Source: Methylorubrum rhodesianum
GTDB taxonomy: Bacteria; Pseudomonadota; Alphaproteobacteria; Rhizobiales; Beijerinckiaceae
Reading direction: 5' to 3'
DNA length: 64,000 nt
Assembly (NCBI RefSeq): GCF_014199985.1
Contig: NZ_JACHOS010000015.1
Span: 1 to 64,000 of the forward strand
Shown: in pieces, positions 18,364 through 26,868 of the stretch
Layout of the letters: the number at the start of each line of letters is the position of its first letter
Position numbering within the stretch: position 1 is the stretch's first letter
Notes under the pieces: model-generated
Seen by the model: the letters and a program-made list of their open reading frames with translations, nothing else
What the model was told of the DNA's origin: nothing
The model's database searches: none
Position numbers and translations under genes: made by a program

Positions 18364-18959
18364 AACGCGGGCCCCCCCGCCACCGTCCCGCGCCGGTCGA
18401 GCCACGCCGCCCGGTCGAGCCGGAAGGTGTAGCTCGGCACGGCGCCGCCCCGCGCCTCGAAGACCGGCGCGGATTCTCCGGCGAGGCGGAACCCGCATTT
18501 CTCCAGCACCCGCCGCGAGCCGGTATTGCCGACCATCGCCGCCGAGGCGAGCGCCCGCCCCCCGGCATAGGCGAAGGTGGCGTCCACCATGGCCTCGGCC
18601 GCCTCGGTCATCAGCCCCTCGCCCCAGAACGGGCGCCCGAGCCAGTAGCCGAGATGCGGCTCCGCCTCGTCCGGCCGGTGCTCGACCGAGACGACCCCGA
18701 TCAGGCTCGCGGGCGCCGCCCGCCGGCACAGGGCCATGATCAGCCCCTCCCCGGCGGTGTTCGCCGCCCGCGACCGGATCACGAAGGCTTCTGCCTCGTG
18801 CAGCGGAAGCGGGCTCGGAATCCGCGCGGTCATTTCGGCCACCGCCGGATCGCCGGCGAGCCGCGATACGGCCTCGGCGTCGCGGGCGGTGGGCCAGCGC
18901 AGCCAGAGCCGTCGCGTCTCGATGCGGAAGACGTCGTCGCGGGTGAGATCGGGGAACAT
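18360..18959 (-). CDS. GNAT-family N-acetyltransferase (RimJ/RimL type)
   Basis: A 199-residue acetyltransferase of the RimJ/RimL branch, which acetylates N-terminal amines of proteins or small molecules with acetyl-CoA. It begins with the branch's typical IETRRLWLRWPTARDAEAVS, and has IGVVSVEHRP, the acceptor-site LGYWLGRPFWGEGLMTEA and the late VGNTGSRRVLEKCGF motif. The open frame extends to 19103, but the ATG at 18959 fits the domain start and clears the hairpin after rpmA. GNAT genes of this type commonly stand between rpmA and obgE in rhizobia and relatives. The substrate is unknown. Confidence 0.82.
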
Positions 18960-19007
18960 CGTGGGCCGGTCATGTGAGGGCGCCGAGGCGCCGTCCGGGA
19001 CGACGAA

Positions 19008-19035
19008 GGGGGAGGATGGTGCCCCATCCTCCCCC
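19008..19035 (-). terminator. Strong hairpin after rpmA
   Basis: GGGGGAGGATGG (19008-19019) and CCATCCTCCCCC (19024-19035) form a perfect 12-base-pair stem with a 4-base loop in the gap between rpmA and the GNAT gene. There is no U-run on the minus strand, so it could be a partial terminator or an mRNA-stabilising stem that separates the highly expressed ribosomal genes from the rest. Confidence 0.55.
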
Positions 19036-19145
19036 GTGTTCCGATCCGCTCGAAGCTTCGCCTGAAGCCTTAGCGACCCGTCCGCCGGTTCGGTGTGGGA
19101 CACCGGCGGGACGCTCGCTTCGTCGTCAGCGACAAGCGTCCGCCG

Positions 19146-19412
19146 TTACTCCGCGGCCTGTGCCAGCGGTACGACGGTGACGAACGCGCGTCCGCGCCGG
19201 GTTTCGAACTGCACGTTGCCCGGTACGAGGGCGAACAGGGTGTGGTCCTTGCCCATGCCGACATTGGTGCCGGGATGCCACTTCGTGCCGCGCTGGCGCA
19301 CGATGATGTTGCCCGGAATGACGGCCTCGGAGCCGAACTTCTTGACGCCGAGACGACGGCCGGCGGAGTCGCGGCCGTTGCGGGACGAGCCGCCTGCTTT
19401 TTTATGTGCCAT
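19146..19412 (-). CDS. rpmA: Ribosomal protein L27
   Basis: An 88-residue 50S ribosomal protein L27, which reaches the peptidyl transferase centre. It starts [20 protein letters not shown], then [20 protein letters not shown] and the diagnostic [20 protein letters not shown]. No N-terminal cleavage extension of the Firmicutes kind is present. CCGGAG stands 8 bases before the ATG at 19412. It lies 52 bases downstream of rplU in the same unit. Confidence 0.98.
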   Translation of the reverse strand: MAHKKAGGSSRNGRDSAGRRLGVKKFGSEAVIPGNIIVRQRGTKWHPGTNVGMGKDHTLFALVPGNVQFETRRGRAFVTVVPLAQAAE

Positions 19413-19464
19413 GGGATTGCTCCGGAATTCTTTTCAGATCTGCGTTCGAGGCTCGCGGCCGGTC

Positions 19465-19857
19465 TTACTCGGCGGCGGCCGGGGCGGACTCGGCGGCCGG
19501 CTCGGCCTTCCGGGTCTTGCGCGGCTCGGCCTTCGAGGACTTGCCGCCGGCGCTGATCTCGGTGATGCGCACGACCGTGAAGTCCTGACGGTGACCGCGG
19601 CGGCGGCGCGAGTTCTGGCGGCGGCGCTTCTTGAAGGCGATGACCTTCCGCGTGCGGCCGTGCTGGACGATCTCGCCGGTGACGCCGATGCCCGACAGCA
19701 GCGGGGCGCCGACCTGGGTGGACTCGCCGTCGCCGAACAGCAGCACGTCGCCGAAGGTAACGGCGGCGCCGGCCTCACCCTCGAGGGTGGCCACGGTGAT
19801 GACGTCGTTGGCGGCGACGCGGTACTGCTTGCCGCCGGTCTTGATGACTGCGAACAT
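19465..19857 (-). CDS. rplU: Ribosomal protein L21
   Basis: A 50S ribosomal protein L21, 130 residues. It begins MFAVIKTGGKQYRVAANDVI and contains the conserved KKRRRQNSRRRRGHRQDFT loop. The family core ends near residue 103; the remaining 27 residues are a Lys/Glu/Ala/Pro-rich tail (AEPRKTRKAEPAAESAPAAAE-like) that is usual in alphaproteobacterial L21 and absent from the E. coli protein. It is the first gene of the operon, with a good promoter about 160 bases upstream. Confidence 0.98.
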   Translation of the reverse strand: MFAVIKTGGKQYRVAANDVITVATLEGEAGAAVTFGDVLLFGDGESTQVGAPLLSGIGVTGEIVQHGRTRKVIAFKKRRRQNSRRRRGHRQDFTVVRITEISAGGKSSKAEPRKTRKAEPAAESAPAAAE

Positions 19858-20019
19858 CGTTGTCTCTCGTGTTCTCTGCCGGCCTCCGGCACCGTGAGCG
19901 CCTGGGCCGTCTTCTTGTTCAGGTCATCCGCGCGGGTCGGGGTCGATCGCTTCGACTTGGCCGTGTGCACGCGAACGCGAAACGCGCGGACTTCGTCGAG
20001 GAAGCCGCGCGTTGCCGGC

Positions 20020-20048
20020 CGGATAGTCGGGCGCAGGGATTCTGTCAA
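20020..20048 (-). promoter_or_regulatory. Sigma-70-type promoter for rplU-rpmA
   Basis: The minus strand shows a consensus TTGACA (20048-20043), a 17-base spacer and TATCCG (20025-20020). This is the best promoter match in the window and lies 160-190 bases before rplU, leaving a leader of about 155 bases. No L21-type RNA leader structure was recognised in it. Confidence 0.7.
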
Positions 20049-20089
20049 GAAGGCTGGCCGGTGCGCAGGCCGGCAGGCCGGTGGCTGGC

Positions 20090-21634
20090 CTACCGCTTCG
20101 TCAGCCCGCCCAGCACGTTCCTGAGGATCGCGTCGCCGACCTCCGTGCCGACCTTGCGCGCCATCGAGCGGGCGGCGTTGCCGATGACCTGCTCGGCGAG
20201 GCTCGGCGGCGGGCGGCGGGAGCGACCCTTGCCCTTGGGGGCGGCCTCCTCCCCGCCTCCGAGAAGGCCGCCGAGCCATCCGCCCAGCATGCCCGAGAGG
20301 CCGCCCTCGCTCTGGCTCGCGGCTTCCGCCGGGGCGGAATCCAGGTGTTTGCGCTTGGCCAGCATCTCGTAGGCGCTCTCGTTGTCGACCGCCTCGTCGT
20401 ATTTCCCGCGCAGGGGGCTCTGCCGGATGATCTCGGCGCGCTCGGCCGGCGTCAGCGGCCCGACGCGGCCCTGCGGCGGGGCGATCAGCGCCCGCTCGAC
20501 CATGGAGGGCGTGCCCTTGGCCTCCAGGAAACTCACCAGCGCCTCGCCGACGGCGAGTTCGGTGATGGCGGAGGCCACGTCGAAGCCGGGATTCTGGCGG
20601 AAGGTCTCGGCGGCGGCGCGCACGGCGCGCTGGTCGCGGGGAGTGAAGGCCCGGAGCGCGTGCTGCACCCGGTTGCCGAGCTGGCCGAGCACCGTCTCCG
20701 GCACGTCGAGCGGGTTCTGCGTCACGAAATAGACGCCGACGCCCTTCGAGCGGATCAGGCGCACCACCTGCTCGACCGCGTCGAGAAGGGCCTTCGGCGC
20801 ATCGTTGAACAGCAGGTGCGCCTCGTCGAAGAAGAACACCAGCTTCGGCTTGTCGAGGTCGCCGACCTCGGGAAGCTGCTCGAACAGCTCGGAGAGCATC
20901 CACAGCAGGAACGAGGCGTAGAGGCGCGGCCGCTGCATCAGCCGGTCGGCGGCCAGGATGTTGACGAAGCCCCGGCCCTCCCGGTCGGTGCGCATGAAGT
21001 CGTGCAGGTCGAGCGCCGGCTCGCCGAGGAACTTGTCGGCGCCCTGGTTCTCCAGCACCAGCAGCGCCCGCTGGATCGCGCCGATCGAGGCGCCCGAGAC
21101 GTTGCCGTACGTGGCCGACAGCTCCTTGGCGTTCTCCGACAGGAAGGTGAGCAGCGCGCGCAGGTCCTTCAGATCGATCAGCGGCCACTGATTCTCGTCG
21201 GCGACCCGGAAGGCGATGTTGAGCACGCCCTCCTGCGTATCGTTGAGTTCGAGCAGCCGGGCGAGCAGCAGCGGGCCCATCTCGGTGACGGTGCAGCGGA
21301 TCGGGTGGCCCTGCTCGCCGAACACGTCCCAGAACACGGTCGGGAAGCGGTCGGGCTCGTAAGCGATCCCGAGTTCCTCGGCGCGCTTGACGAAATGCGG
21401 CTTCGCCTCGCCCGCGGCGGCCAAGCCGGACAGGTCGCCCTTGATGTCGGCGGCAAAGACCGGGACGCCCGCATTGGAGAATCCCTCGGCCAGCACCTGC
21501 AGCGTCACGGTCTTGCCCGTGCCGGTGGCGCCCGCCACGAGGCCGTGGCGGTTGGCCAGCCGCAGGGTCAGCACCTCGGGCTTGCGCTGCGGGCCCGTGC
21601 TCCGGCCGACCAGAATCGTTCCCTCGCCCGCCAT
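20090..21634 (-). CDS. HerA-like ATPase (DUF853/YjgR family)
   Basis: A 514-residue P-loop ATPase of the HerA/FtsK-like DUF853 family (E. coli YjgR). Walker A GATGTGKTVT is at about residues 35-44, Walker B LVFFFDEAHLLF near 258-269, and the YFVTQNPLDVPETVLGQLGNR segment holding the sensor and arginine residues is highly typical. A Gly-rich stretch GGLSGMLGGWLGGLLGGGEE (about residues 440-459) and a basic tail follow. The precise role of the family is not established; DNA or protein translocation is inferred from the fold. It is divergent from the DUF2780-like gene, with 149 bases between the starts. Confidence 0.88.
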   Translation of the reverse strand: MAGEGTILVGRSTGPQRKPEVLTLRLANRHGLVAGATGTGKTVTLQVLAEGFSNAGVPVFAADIKGDLSGLAAAGEAKPHFVKRAEELGIAYEPDRFPTVFWDVFGEQGHPIRCTVTEMGPLLLARLLELNDTQEGVLNIAFRVADENQWPLIDLKDLRALLTFLSENAKELSATYGNVSGASIGAIQRALLVLENQGADKFLGEPALDLHDFMRTDREGRGFVNILAADRLMQRPRLYASFLLWMLSELFEQLPEVGDLDKPKLVFFFDEAHLLFNDAPKALLDAVEQVVRLIRSKGVGVYFVTQNPLDVPETVLGQLGNRVQHALRAFTPRDQRAVRAAAETFRQNPGFDVASAITELAVGEALVSFLEAKGTPSMVERALIAPPQGRVGPLTPAERAEIIRQSPLRGKYDEAVDNESAYEMLAKRKHLDSAPAEAASQSEGGLSGMLGGWLGGLLGGGEEAAPKGKGRSRRPPPSLAEQVIGNAARSMARKVGTEVGDAILRNVLGGLTKR

Positions 21635-21783
21635 CTCGCCGCCCTCGCCCGAACCGTGACCGTTGCGGACGACAGGGTATGGCGCCCCGCGCGCCCGATC
21701 CAGGGGGGCGGGACAGCGGCAACCCTTGATTTCGCCGCCGCCGCGTCGGACAGACGAAAAATCCGCCAGAGAGGAAGCGATTC

Positions 21784-22170
21784 ATGGAAGAGCTGATTGC
21801 CCGCGTCACCAACCGCACGGGCCTCGACGCCGCGACCGCCAAGACCGCGATCGGGCACATCCTCGCCTTCCTGCAGAAGGAGGGGCCGGCCACCGAGGTC
21901 AGCCAGCTGATGGCCGCGCTTCCCGGCTCCGAGGCGGCGCTCGCCGAGGCGAATGCGTCGGAGGGCGGCGGCGGACTGATGGGCATGCTCGGCGGCATGA
22001 TGGGCGGCGGCGTGATGGCGCTCGGCCAGAAGCTGATCTCGGCCGGCGTGCCGATGAACCAGATGCAGCCGCTCGGCCATGAATTGTTTGCCTACGGTCG
22101 CGAGAAGGCCGGCGAGGACGTGATGGGTCCGATCGTCGGCTCGATCCCGGGGCTGAACCAGTTCGTCTGA
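21784..22170 (+). CDS. DUF2780-like small protein
   Basis: A 128-residue protein beginning MEELIARVTNRTGLDAATAK. The N-terminal helical part (to about 55) and the central Gly/Met-rich GGGGLMGMLGGMMGGG, followed by a second helical part, resemble the DUF2780/DUF2267 group of small alpha-helical proteins of unknown function. GAGGAAG lies directly before the ATG at 21784. It is transcribed away from the HerA-like ATPase, which carries a similar LGGWLGGLLGGG stretch. Family assignment is by pattern only. Confidence 0.65.
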   Translation: MEELIARVTNRTGLDAATAKTAIGHILAFLQKEGPATEVSQLMAALPGSEAALAEANASEGGGGLMGMLGGMMGGGVMALGQKLISAGVPMNQMQPLGHELFAYGREKAGEDVMGPIVGSIPGLNQFV

Positions 22171-22384
22171 GACGGCAGGGTCATCCGGTAAACCGTTGGG
22201 ATCGTTAGCCGGTTTTCATTCGCCGGCTAGCATGGGGACTTCGCGCGGAGCCTGGCAACGGCTTCGCGCAAGTCGCTGTCAAATCGAGGAGATTTCCGTC
22301 ATAAAAGCGTGCGGCCTTCGTGATGTTGTCGCCGCGCAAGAGGACGCATCGCGCGGCCTCCGCCACGACGGAATCGCGCCGCCC

Positions 22385-23383
22385 ATGCTGCCGAATTTTT
22401 CCCCGCGCGAGGCCACGGCGGCGTGGAAGGCCGGCTGGGAGACCAAGGTCCAGGCGCCCTTCGCCCGCTTCCGCCAGACCTTCGAGGGCGGCGACCTCGC
22501 CCTGCCCGGATCAGCGCCGATCCTGCTGAAATCCCGCGCGAAGCGTCTCCTGACGGAGCCGGGGCTCGATCCCAGCCTGGGCCGGATCGGCCCGCTCGAA
22601 GTGCGGCTGGCCACCACCAAATCCGAGATCCGGCGGGCGCAGCGCCTGCGCTTCCGCGTGTTCTACGAGGAGATGTCGGCGGTGCCGACCGGCATGGCGG
22701 CGCTCAAGCGCCGGGATGTCGATGCCTACGACGCGATCTGTGATCATCTCCTGGTGATCGACCACGCCGCGACCGAGGCGAAGCCCTTCCGTAAGGCCCG
22801 GCCGAAGGTGGTGGGCACCTACCGGCTGCTGCGCCAGGACCGGGCGGAGGCGCATTTCGGCTTCTACTCCTCGGGCGAGTACGACCTCGCGCCCCTTCTT
22901 GAGCGCCATCCGGGTAAGCGCTTCCTCGAACTCGGACGCTCCTGCGTCCTCAAGCCCTACCGCACCAAGCGGACCGTCGAACTCCTGTGGCACGGCATCT
23001 GGACCTACGTGCTGCACCACCGCATCGACGCGATGCTCGGCTGCGCCAGCCTGGAGGGCACCGATCCGGATCGCCTGGCGCTCCCCCTGAGCTTCCTCCA
23101 CCACCATGCCCGCGCTCCCGAGGCGTGGCGGGCCCGTGCCCTGCCGGAGCGCTACGTCGCGATGGACCGGCTGGCGAAGGAGGCGGTCGATCCGAAGGCG
23201 GCGCTGATGGCGCTGCCGCCCCTGGTGAAGGGATATCTCCGGGTCGGCGCCACCTTCGGCGACGGGGCGGTGGTGGATCGCCAGTTCGGCACCACCGACG
23301 TGCTCGTGGTGCTGCCGGTCTCGGCGATCGCGGCGCGCTACATCGGCCATTTCGGCGCGGGTGCGGATCGGCACGCCGCCTGA
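22385..23383 (+). CDS. GNAT-family N-acyltransferase (OlsB/hemolysin-like)
   Basis: A 332-residue acyltransferase of the COG3176 type, which includes OlsB (ornithine N-acyltransferase, first step of ornithine lipid synthesis, using acyl-ACP). Family features are LRFRVFYEEMSA near residue 96, DAYDAICDHLLVIDH, VGTYRLLRQD, FLELGRSCVLKPYRTKRTVE and the long MLGCASLEGTDPDRL. The open frame extends back to 22196, but no other ATG with a ribosome site is in frame; 22385 is taken although its site is weak. Phosphate-free ornithine lipids are known in this bacterial group, and a role there is possible; OlsA is not in the window. Confidence 0.75.
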   Translation: MLPNFSPREATAAWKAGWETKVQAPFARFRQTFEGGDLALPGSAPILLKSRAKRLLTEPGLDPSLGRIGPLEVRLATTKSEIRRAQRLRFRVFYEEMSAVPTGMAALKRRDVDAYDAICDHLLVIDHAATEAKPFRKARPKVVGTYRLLRQDRAEAHFGFYSSGEYDLAPLLERHPGKRFLELGRSCVLKPYRTKRTVELLWHGIWTYVLHHRIDAMLGCASLEGTDPDRLALPLSFLHHHARAPEAWRARALPERYVAMDRLAKEAVDPKAALMALPPLVKGYLRVGATFGDGAVVDRQFGTTDVLVVLPVSAIAARYIGHFGAGADRHAA

Positions 23384-23458
23384 GCGCGGCGGGTTGCCGG
23401 GGCGGCCCGGCCCTGCTGAGGCGGGCGTCCCCCCACCCTGACGCCGCGTCCGAGGGTC

Positions 23459-24628
23459 ATGCCCGCCGTCTCCGCTCCCCTTTCCGATCGCGACCGCCTC
23501 GGCGCGATGGCCGCCGCGATCGCCTGCGTGGCGGTGGTGGGCACGGGGCTCGGCCTGTCGATCCCGCTCCTGTCGCTGGAAATGGAGCGGATGGGCGCGT
23601 CGAGCGTGGTCATCGGCCTCAACACCGCCGTGGCCGGGCTCGCGGCGATTCTCACGGTGCCGTTCGTGCCGCGGCTCGCCGCGCGGGTCGGCGTGGTGCG
23701 CCTGCTGATCCTGGCGATCATCCTGGGCGGCCTGTGCCTCACCGCCTTCAAGCTGATGCCCCACCTCGTCCTGTGGTTTCCCCTGCGCTTCGTCTTCTCG
23801 ACGACGATGGGCGTGCTCTTCGTCCTCTCCGAGTACTGGATCAACGACGCGGCGCCCCCCGAGCGGCGCGGTCTGGTGATGGGCATCTACGCGACGGTGC
23901 TGGCCATCGGCTTCGCCATCGGGCCGACCCTGCTGACGCTGCTCGGCACCGAGGGACTCGCGCCCTATCTCGCCGGCTCGGCCCTGTTCTTCCTCGGCCT
24001 CACGCCGCTGGTGCTGGCCCGCAATCTCTCGCCCGCGCTCGGGCACGACGAGGGGGGCGGGATCGTCACCTATCTGCGCCTCGCGCCGCTCGCGGTGCTG
24101 GCCGCCGCCCTCTACGGCGCGGTGGAGGCGGGCGCCTTCGCCATCCTGCCGCTCTACGGCCTGCGCATCGGCCTCGACGCGCAGACCGCCGCCGCCCTCG
24201 TGAGTGCGGTGGCGCTCGGCAACGTGGTGTTCCAGATCCCCGTCGGCCTCCTCGCCGACCGGGTCGACCGGCGCCTCGTCCTGCTCGGCGGCAGCCTCGC
24301 GGGAGCGCTCGGAGCGGCGCTGATCCCGGCGGCCTCCGCCTCGCTGCCGGGGCTCACCGCCCTGCTCTTCGCCTGGGGCGGGATCGTCGGCACGCTCTAC
24401 ACGGTCGGCCTCGCCCATCTCGGCGCCAGCCTGCGCGGGCCTGATCTGGCGGGCGCCAACGCCGCCTTCGTGATGCTCTACAATGCCGGGTTGATGCTCG
24501 GGCCGCCGCTGATCGGCGGCGGCATGGACCTGCACCCGCCGCAGGGCTTCGCCGTCGCCATGAGCCTGCTGTTCGCGCTCTACGCGGTGCCGGTGGTTCG
24601 CAGCCTCGTGCGGGAGTGGGCGGCCTGA
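23459..24628 (+). CDS. MFS transporter
   Basis: A 389-residue inner-membrane protein with about 12 hydrophobic segments, an MFS drug- or metabolite-efflux-type carrier. The loop 2-3 signature is in VPRLAARVGVVRLL and its C-half echo is LADRVDRRLVLLGG. LSEYWINDAAPPERRGLVMG after segment 4-5 is typical of the YcaD-like MFS subgroup. The ATG at 23459 lies 75 bases after the acyltransferase gene, with GAGGG close by, so they may share a message. The substrate is not predictable. Confidence 0.85.
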   Translation: MPAVSAPLSDRDRLGAMAAAIACVAVVGTGLGLSIPLLSLEMERMGASSVVIGLNTAVAGLAAILTVPFVPRLAARVGVVRLLILAIILGGLCLTAFKLMPHLVLWFPLRFVFSTTMGVLFVLSEYWINDAAPPERRGLVMGIYATVLAIGFAIGPTLLTLLGTEGLAPYLAGSALFFLGLTPLVLARNLSPALGHDEGGGIVTYLRLAPLAVLAAALYGAVEAGAFAILPLYGLRIGLDAQTAAALVSAVALGNVVFQIPVGLLADRVDRRLVLLGGSLAGALGAALIPAASASLPGLTALLFAWGGIVGTLYTVGLAHLGASLRGPDLAGANAAFVMLYNAGLMLGPPLIGGGMDLHPPQGFAVAMSLLFALYAVPVVRSLVREWAA

Positions 24629-24740
24629 CGCGCTCAGAGACGGACCGATGCGACGGGGCACGGAACGCCGCCCCGGCGGCCCTCGTTATCCTGTCGAAGC
24701 TGCACCGTTGCCCGTCCTCCCGACGCGAAGGAGCCCGAAC

Positions 24741-24869
24741 ATGAGCCTCATCGGACGCATCGTCACCAAGATCCTCGGCACCGACGACCGCGTCGTCGCC
24801 CGAGACGAGCGCAACGCCGAATCGAGCTCCCCGATCGGCCGCCTCGTCACAAAGCTCCTGCGCAAGTAG
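24741..24869 (+). CDS. 42-residue microprotein with a duplicated motif
   Basis: A 42-residue basic protein below the size most gene finders call. It has GAAGGAG 8-14 bases upstream of the ATG, its own terminator just downstream, and an internal repeat: LIGRIVTKILG near the N-terminus and PIGRLVTKLLRK at the C-terminus, joined by a charged Asp/Arg/Glu/Ser linker. Each copy would form a short amphipathic helix with two basic residues. This suggests a membrane-surface or partner-binding peptide. I know no family. A ribosome site, a terminator and an internal repeat together make real expression likely. Confidence 0.65.
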   Translation: MSLIGRIVTKILGTDDRVVARDERNAESSSPIGRLVTKLLRK

Positions 24870-24892
24870 TCTCGCCGCCAAGCGCAGGCCCG

Positions 24893-24929
24893 AGGGCCGG
24901 CCGCTCGAAGGGGCGGCACGGCCCTTTTT
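24893..24929 (+). terminator. Rho-independent terminator after the microprotein
   Basis: AGGGCCG (24893-24899) pairs with CGGCCCT (24919-24925); inside it GCCGC pairs with GCGGC around a GAAG-containing loop. A run of five T (24925-24929) follows. It starts 24 bases after the microprotein stop. Confidence 0.85.
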
Positions 24930-25081
24930 GCTGCCGGTCACCGGCCGCGCCCGCTCGGGTGGCCTTTTCCTGATGAGGCCGTTATGCCCGGGCCTCCCTT
25001 CCTCTCTCGAATCCTTACAGGCGAAGGTACAGGTTCCTGTCGCGGTTCACCTGACCGGACCGCGCGACCCGATCTGCGATC

Positions 25082-25330
25082 ATGTCCCCATTGCACCACG
25101 TTGCCCCGGCCGCCGAATCCCTCCCGGCCGAATCCGAGGCGAGCCGAGGCTTGCCGAGCTACATCGTCGGACAGGACGGGCAGGGCCGCTGGATCGCCCT
25201 GGAAAGTCACGGTCTCGGCGGCGGCTATTTCCGCAGCCGTGAGGCGGCGTTCCAGTACGCGGTCGCCGAGACCGGCCGCCGCGCGGGCGCGGTTCGCCTC
25301 AGCGTCGAGCCGCTGCGCATCGCGCTCTAG
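25082..25330 (+). CDS. Small DUF2188-like hypothetical protein
   Basis: An 82-residue soluble protein. The middle SYIVGQDGQGRWIALESHGL, then GGGYFRSREAAFQYAVAETG, has the layout of the small DUF2188-like domain (two strands carrying a W, then a helix reading SREAAFQYA). No clear ribosome site stands before the ATG at 25082, so the start is uncertain. It lies between the microprotein terminator and the convergent patatin gene. Function unknown. Confidence 0.6.
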   Translation: MSPLHHVAPAAESLPAESEASRGLPSYIVGQDGQGRWIALESHGLGGGYFRSREAAFQYAVAETGRRAGAVRLSVEPLRIAL

Positions 25331-25361
25331 GATCGCCCGGTGACGTGGGCGAGGCGGCGGG

Positions 25362-26561
25362 TCAGCGGCCCGCCACCGCCTCGCGCACCACGCTCTTGAC
25401 CAGCGGCGCGGCCGGCACGCTCGGCTGCCAGAACTGGCCGGTGCGGCCGGCCTCGTAGCCGTACTGGTAGAGGCTGCGCATGTAGGCGGTGTCGAAGCCG
25501 CGGGCGGTCGTGGTCTGCGGCGCGCTCTCGTCGATGTAGGTCAGGTTGAAGCCCATCCCGTTGCGCCGGGCGAACACGTCGGTGGCCACCAGCGTCGCCC
25601 GGGAGCGGGCGCGGCTCGCGGTGGTGAAGGACTTCTCGACGATCGACAGGGTGTTGTTCTTCGTCACGTCGAATTCGGGCTCCAGCCGCCCGTTGATGAC
25701 GACGTAGATGTCGGCCTTGCCCGCGTTGCGGAAGCGCCCGTCGCGCACGAGGAAGCTCTGCGGCAGGGTGAAGACCGGTGTCACCACCGAGCCGTCGACA
25801 TGCATCTCCTGGAAGGCGCGGCCCTCGGCCTGCACGTCGAGGAGCTGGGGCGGGAACACCGCCGGGATGCTGGCGGAGGCGGTGAGCACGTCGGTGAACA
25901 GCGAGACCGCGTTCGGCGCGCCGCTGGCGGCGATGGCGCCCATGTTCCAGATAACAGCGCGCTGCGTGTCGAGGTTCGTCGTCACCACGAGCAGGCGGCG
26001 TCCCTTGGCATGCTCCTCGGCGATGGCCTGGAGCAGGTCGGGCGTCACGTAGCGGGCGATCAGGTTGCGCAGCCGCCCGTCGCCGAACAGGCCGGACCCG
26101 AACAGCACGTTGGCGAGGCTCGGGCTCTGCACCAGCGATTCGGCGATGCCGCTGGTGTAGATGTCGGTGAGGTAGGGGTCGTAGGCCGGTCCGAGGAAGG
26201 CGAAGGGCGCGATCAGGGCGCCGGTCGAGACGCCGGAGACGATGGTGAAGTCCGGCCGCTTGCCCGAGGCGGTCCAGCCGTTGAGCACGCCCGCGCCGTA
26301 GGCCCCGTCACCGCCGCCGCCCGACAAGGCCAGATAGCTGAAGGCCTGACGCTTCTTCTGCGGGCCGGCGGCCATCGCCACGAAATCGACGGCGCTGGCG
26401 TCGGCATAGGCGCGCACCCCGACCATGCCGGGCACGGTCGCGGCCTCCGCCTCCTCCTTGGTGTAGTTCGTCCGCGGCAACGAGGAACAGGCCGCGGCCT
26501 GTCCGGCAACCGCCGCGGCGAGGAGCAGGCGCGACCAGCGGGAACCCTTTGGCATCGACAT
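25362..26561 (-). CDS. Patatin-like phospholipase, lipoprotein
   Basis: A 399-residue patatin-family lipid acyl hydrolase anchored as a lipoprotein. The N-terminus has a basic start, a hydrophobic run and the lipobox-like QAAAC with acylation at Cys25. The catalytic features are all present: the glycine-rich oxyanion loop SGGGGDGAYGAG (about residues 80-91), the nucleophile GVSTG (serine near 110), and the catalytic Asp in HVDGSV (near 253). Relatives hydrolyse phospholipids in the periplasm or outer membrane. The gene stands alone, with divergent transcription to the ComEA-like gene. The physiological substrate is unknown. Confidence 0.88.
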   Translation of the reverse strand: MSMPKGSRWSRLLLAAAVAGQAAACSSLPRTNYTKEEAEAATVPGMVGVRAYADASAVDFVAMAAGPQKKRQAFSYLALSGGGGDGAYGAGVLNGWTASGKRPDFTIVSGVSTGALIAPFAFLGPAYDPYLTDIYTSGIAESLVQSPSLANVLFGSGLFGDGRLRNLIARYVTPDLLQAIAEEHAKGRRLLVVTTNLDTQRAVIWNMGAIAASGAPNAVSLFTDVLTASASIPAVFPPQLLDVQAEGRAFQEMHVDGSVVTPVFTLPQSFLVRDGRFRNAGKADIYVVINGRLEPEFDVTKNNTLSIVEKSFTTASRARSRATLVATDVFARRNGMGFNLTYIDESAPQTTTARGFDTAYMRSLYQYGYEAGRTGQFWQPSVPAAPLVKSVVREAVAGR

Positions 26562-26868
26562 GACCTGAACAAGCCCGAAGGAAGTGGGGCCAGCCTATAC
26601 CAAACGAGCTTGGCCGTATTGCGTTCCCGCACAGGGCGGACGTCCTCGGGCGCGGGCTGATGCCGCGCTGCAACAACGTCCGCGAGGAGGGCCGGCCGAA
26701 GCCTGGCCCGCGGTGATCCCGATCGCCTCGGCGGGCCGGCACGGCGCCATGTCGCATCTCTCGGATTTGTCATATGTTTGAGCGGTGTCCGCAGGTTAGG
26801 ATCCCCGCGATGTCCGGAGCCGAGCACGAGACCGCCATGTTGTCCTGCGTCCTGGGCGGGAGGCGCCC
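26562..26868. other. Divergent intergenic region
   Basis: A 307-base gap between the patatin lipoprotein gene and the ComEA-like gene that must hold both promoters. The sequence is locally AT-richer around 26590-26625 and 26755-26790, where the promoters are probably located. No consensus -35/-10 pair, operator palindrome or small gene could be supported. Confidence 0.4.

Noticed and set aside
22511-24661. Minus-strand frame across the acyltransferase and MFS genes
   Set aside because: Covers two clear plus-strand genes; composition is Arg/His-rich with no domain.
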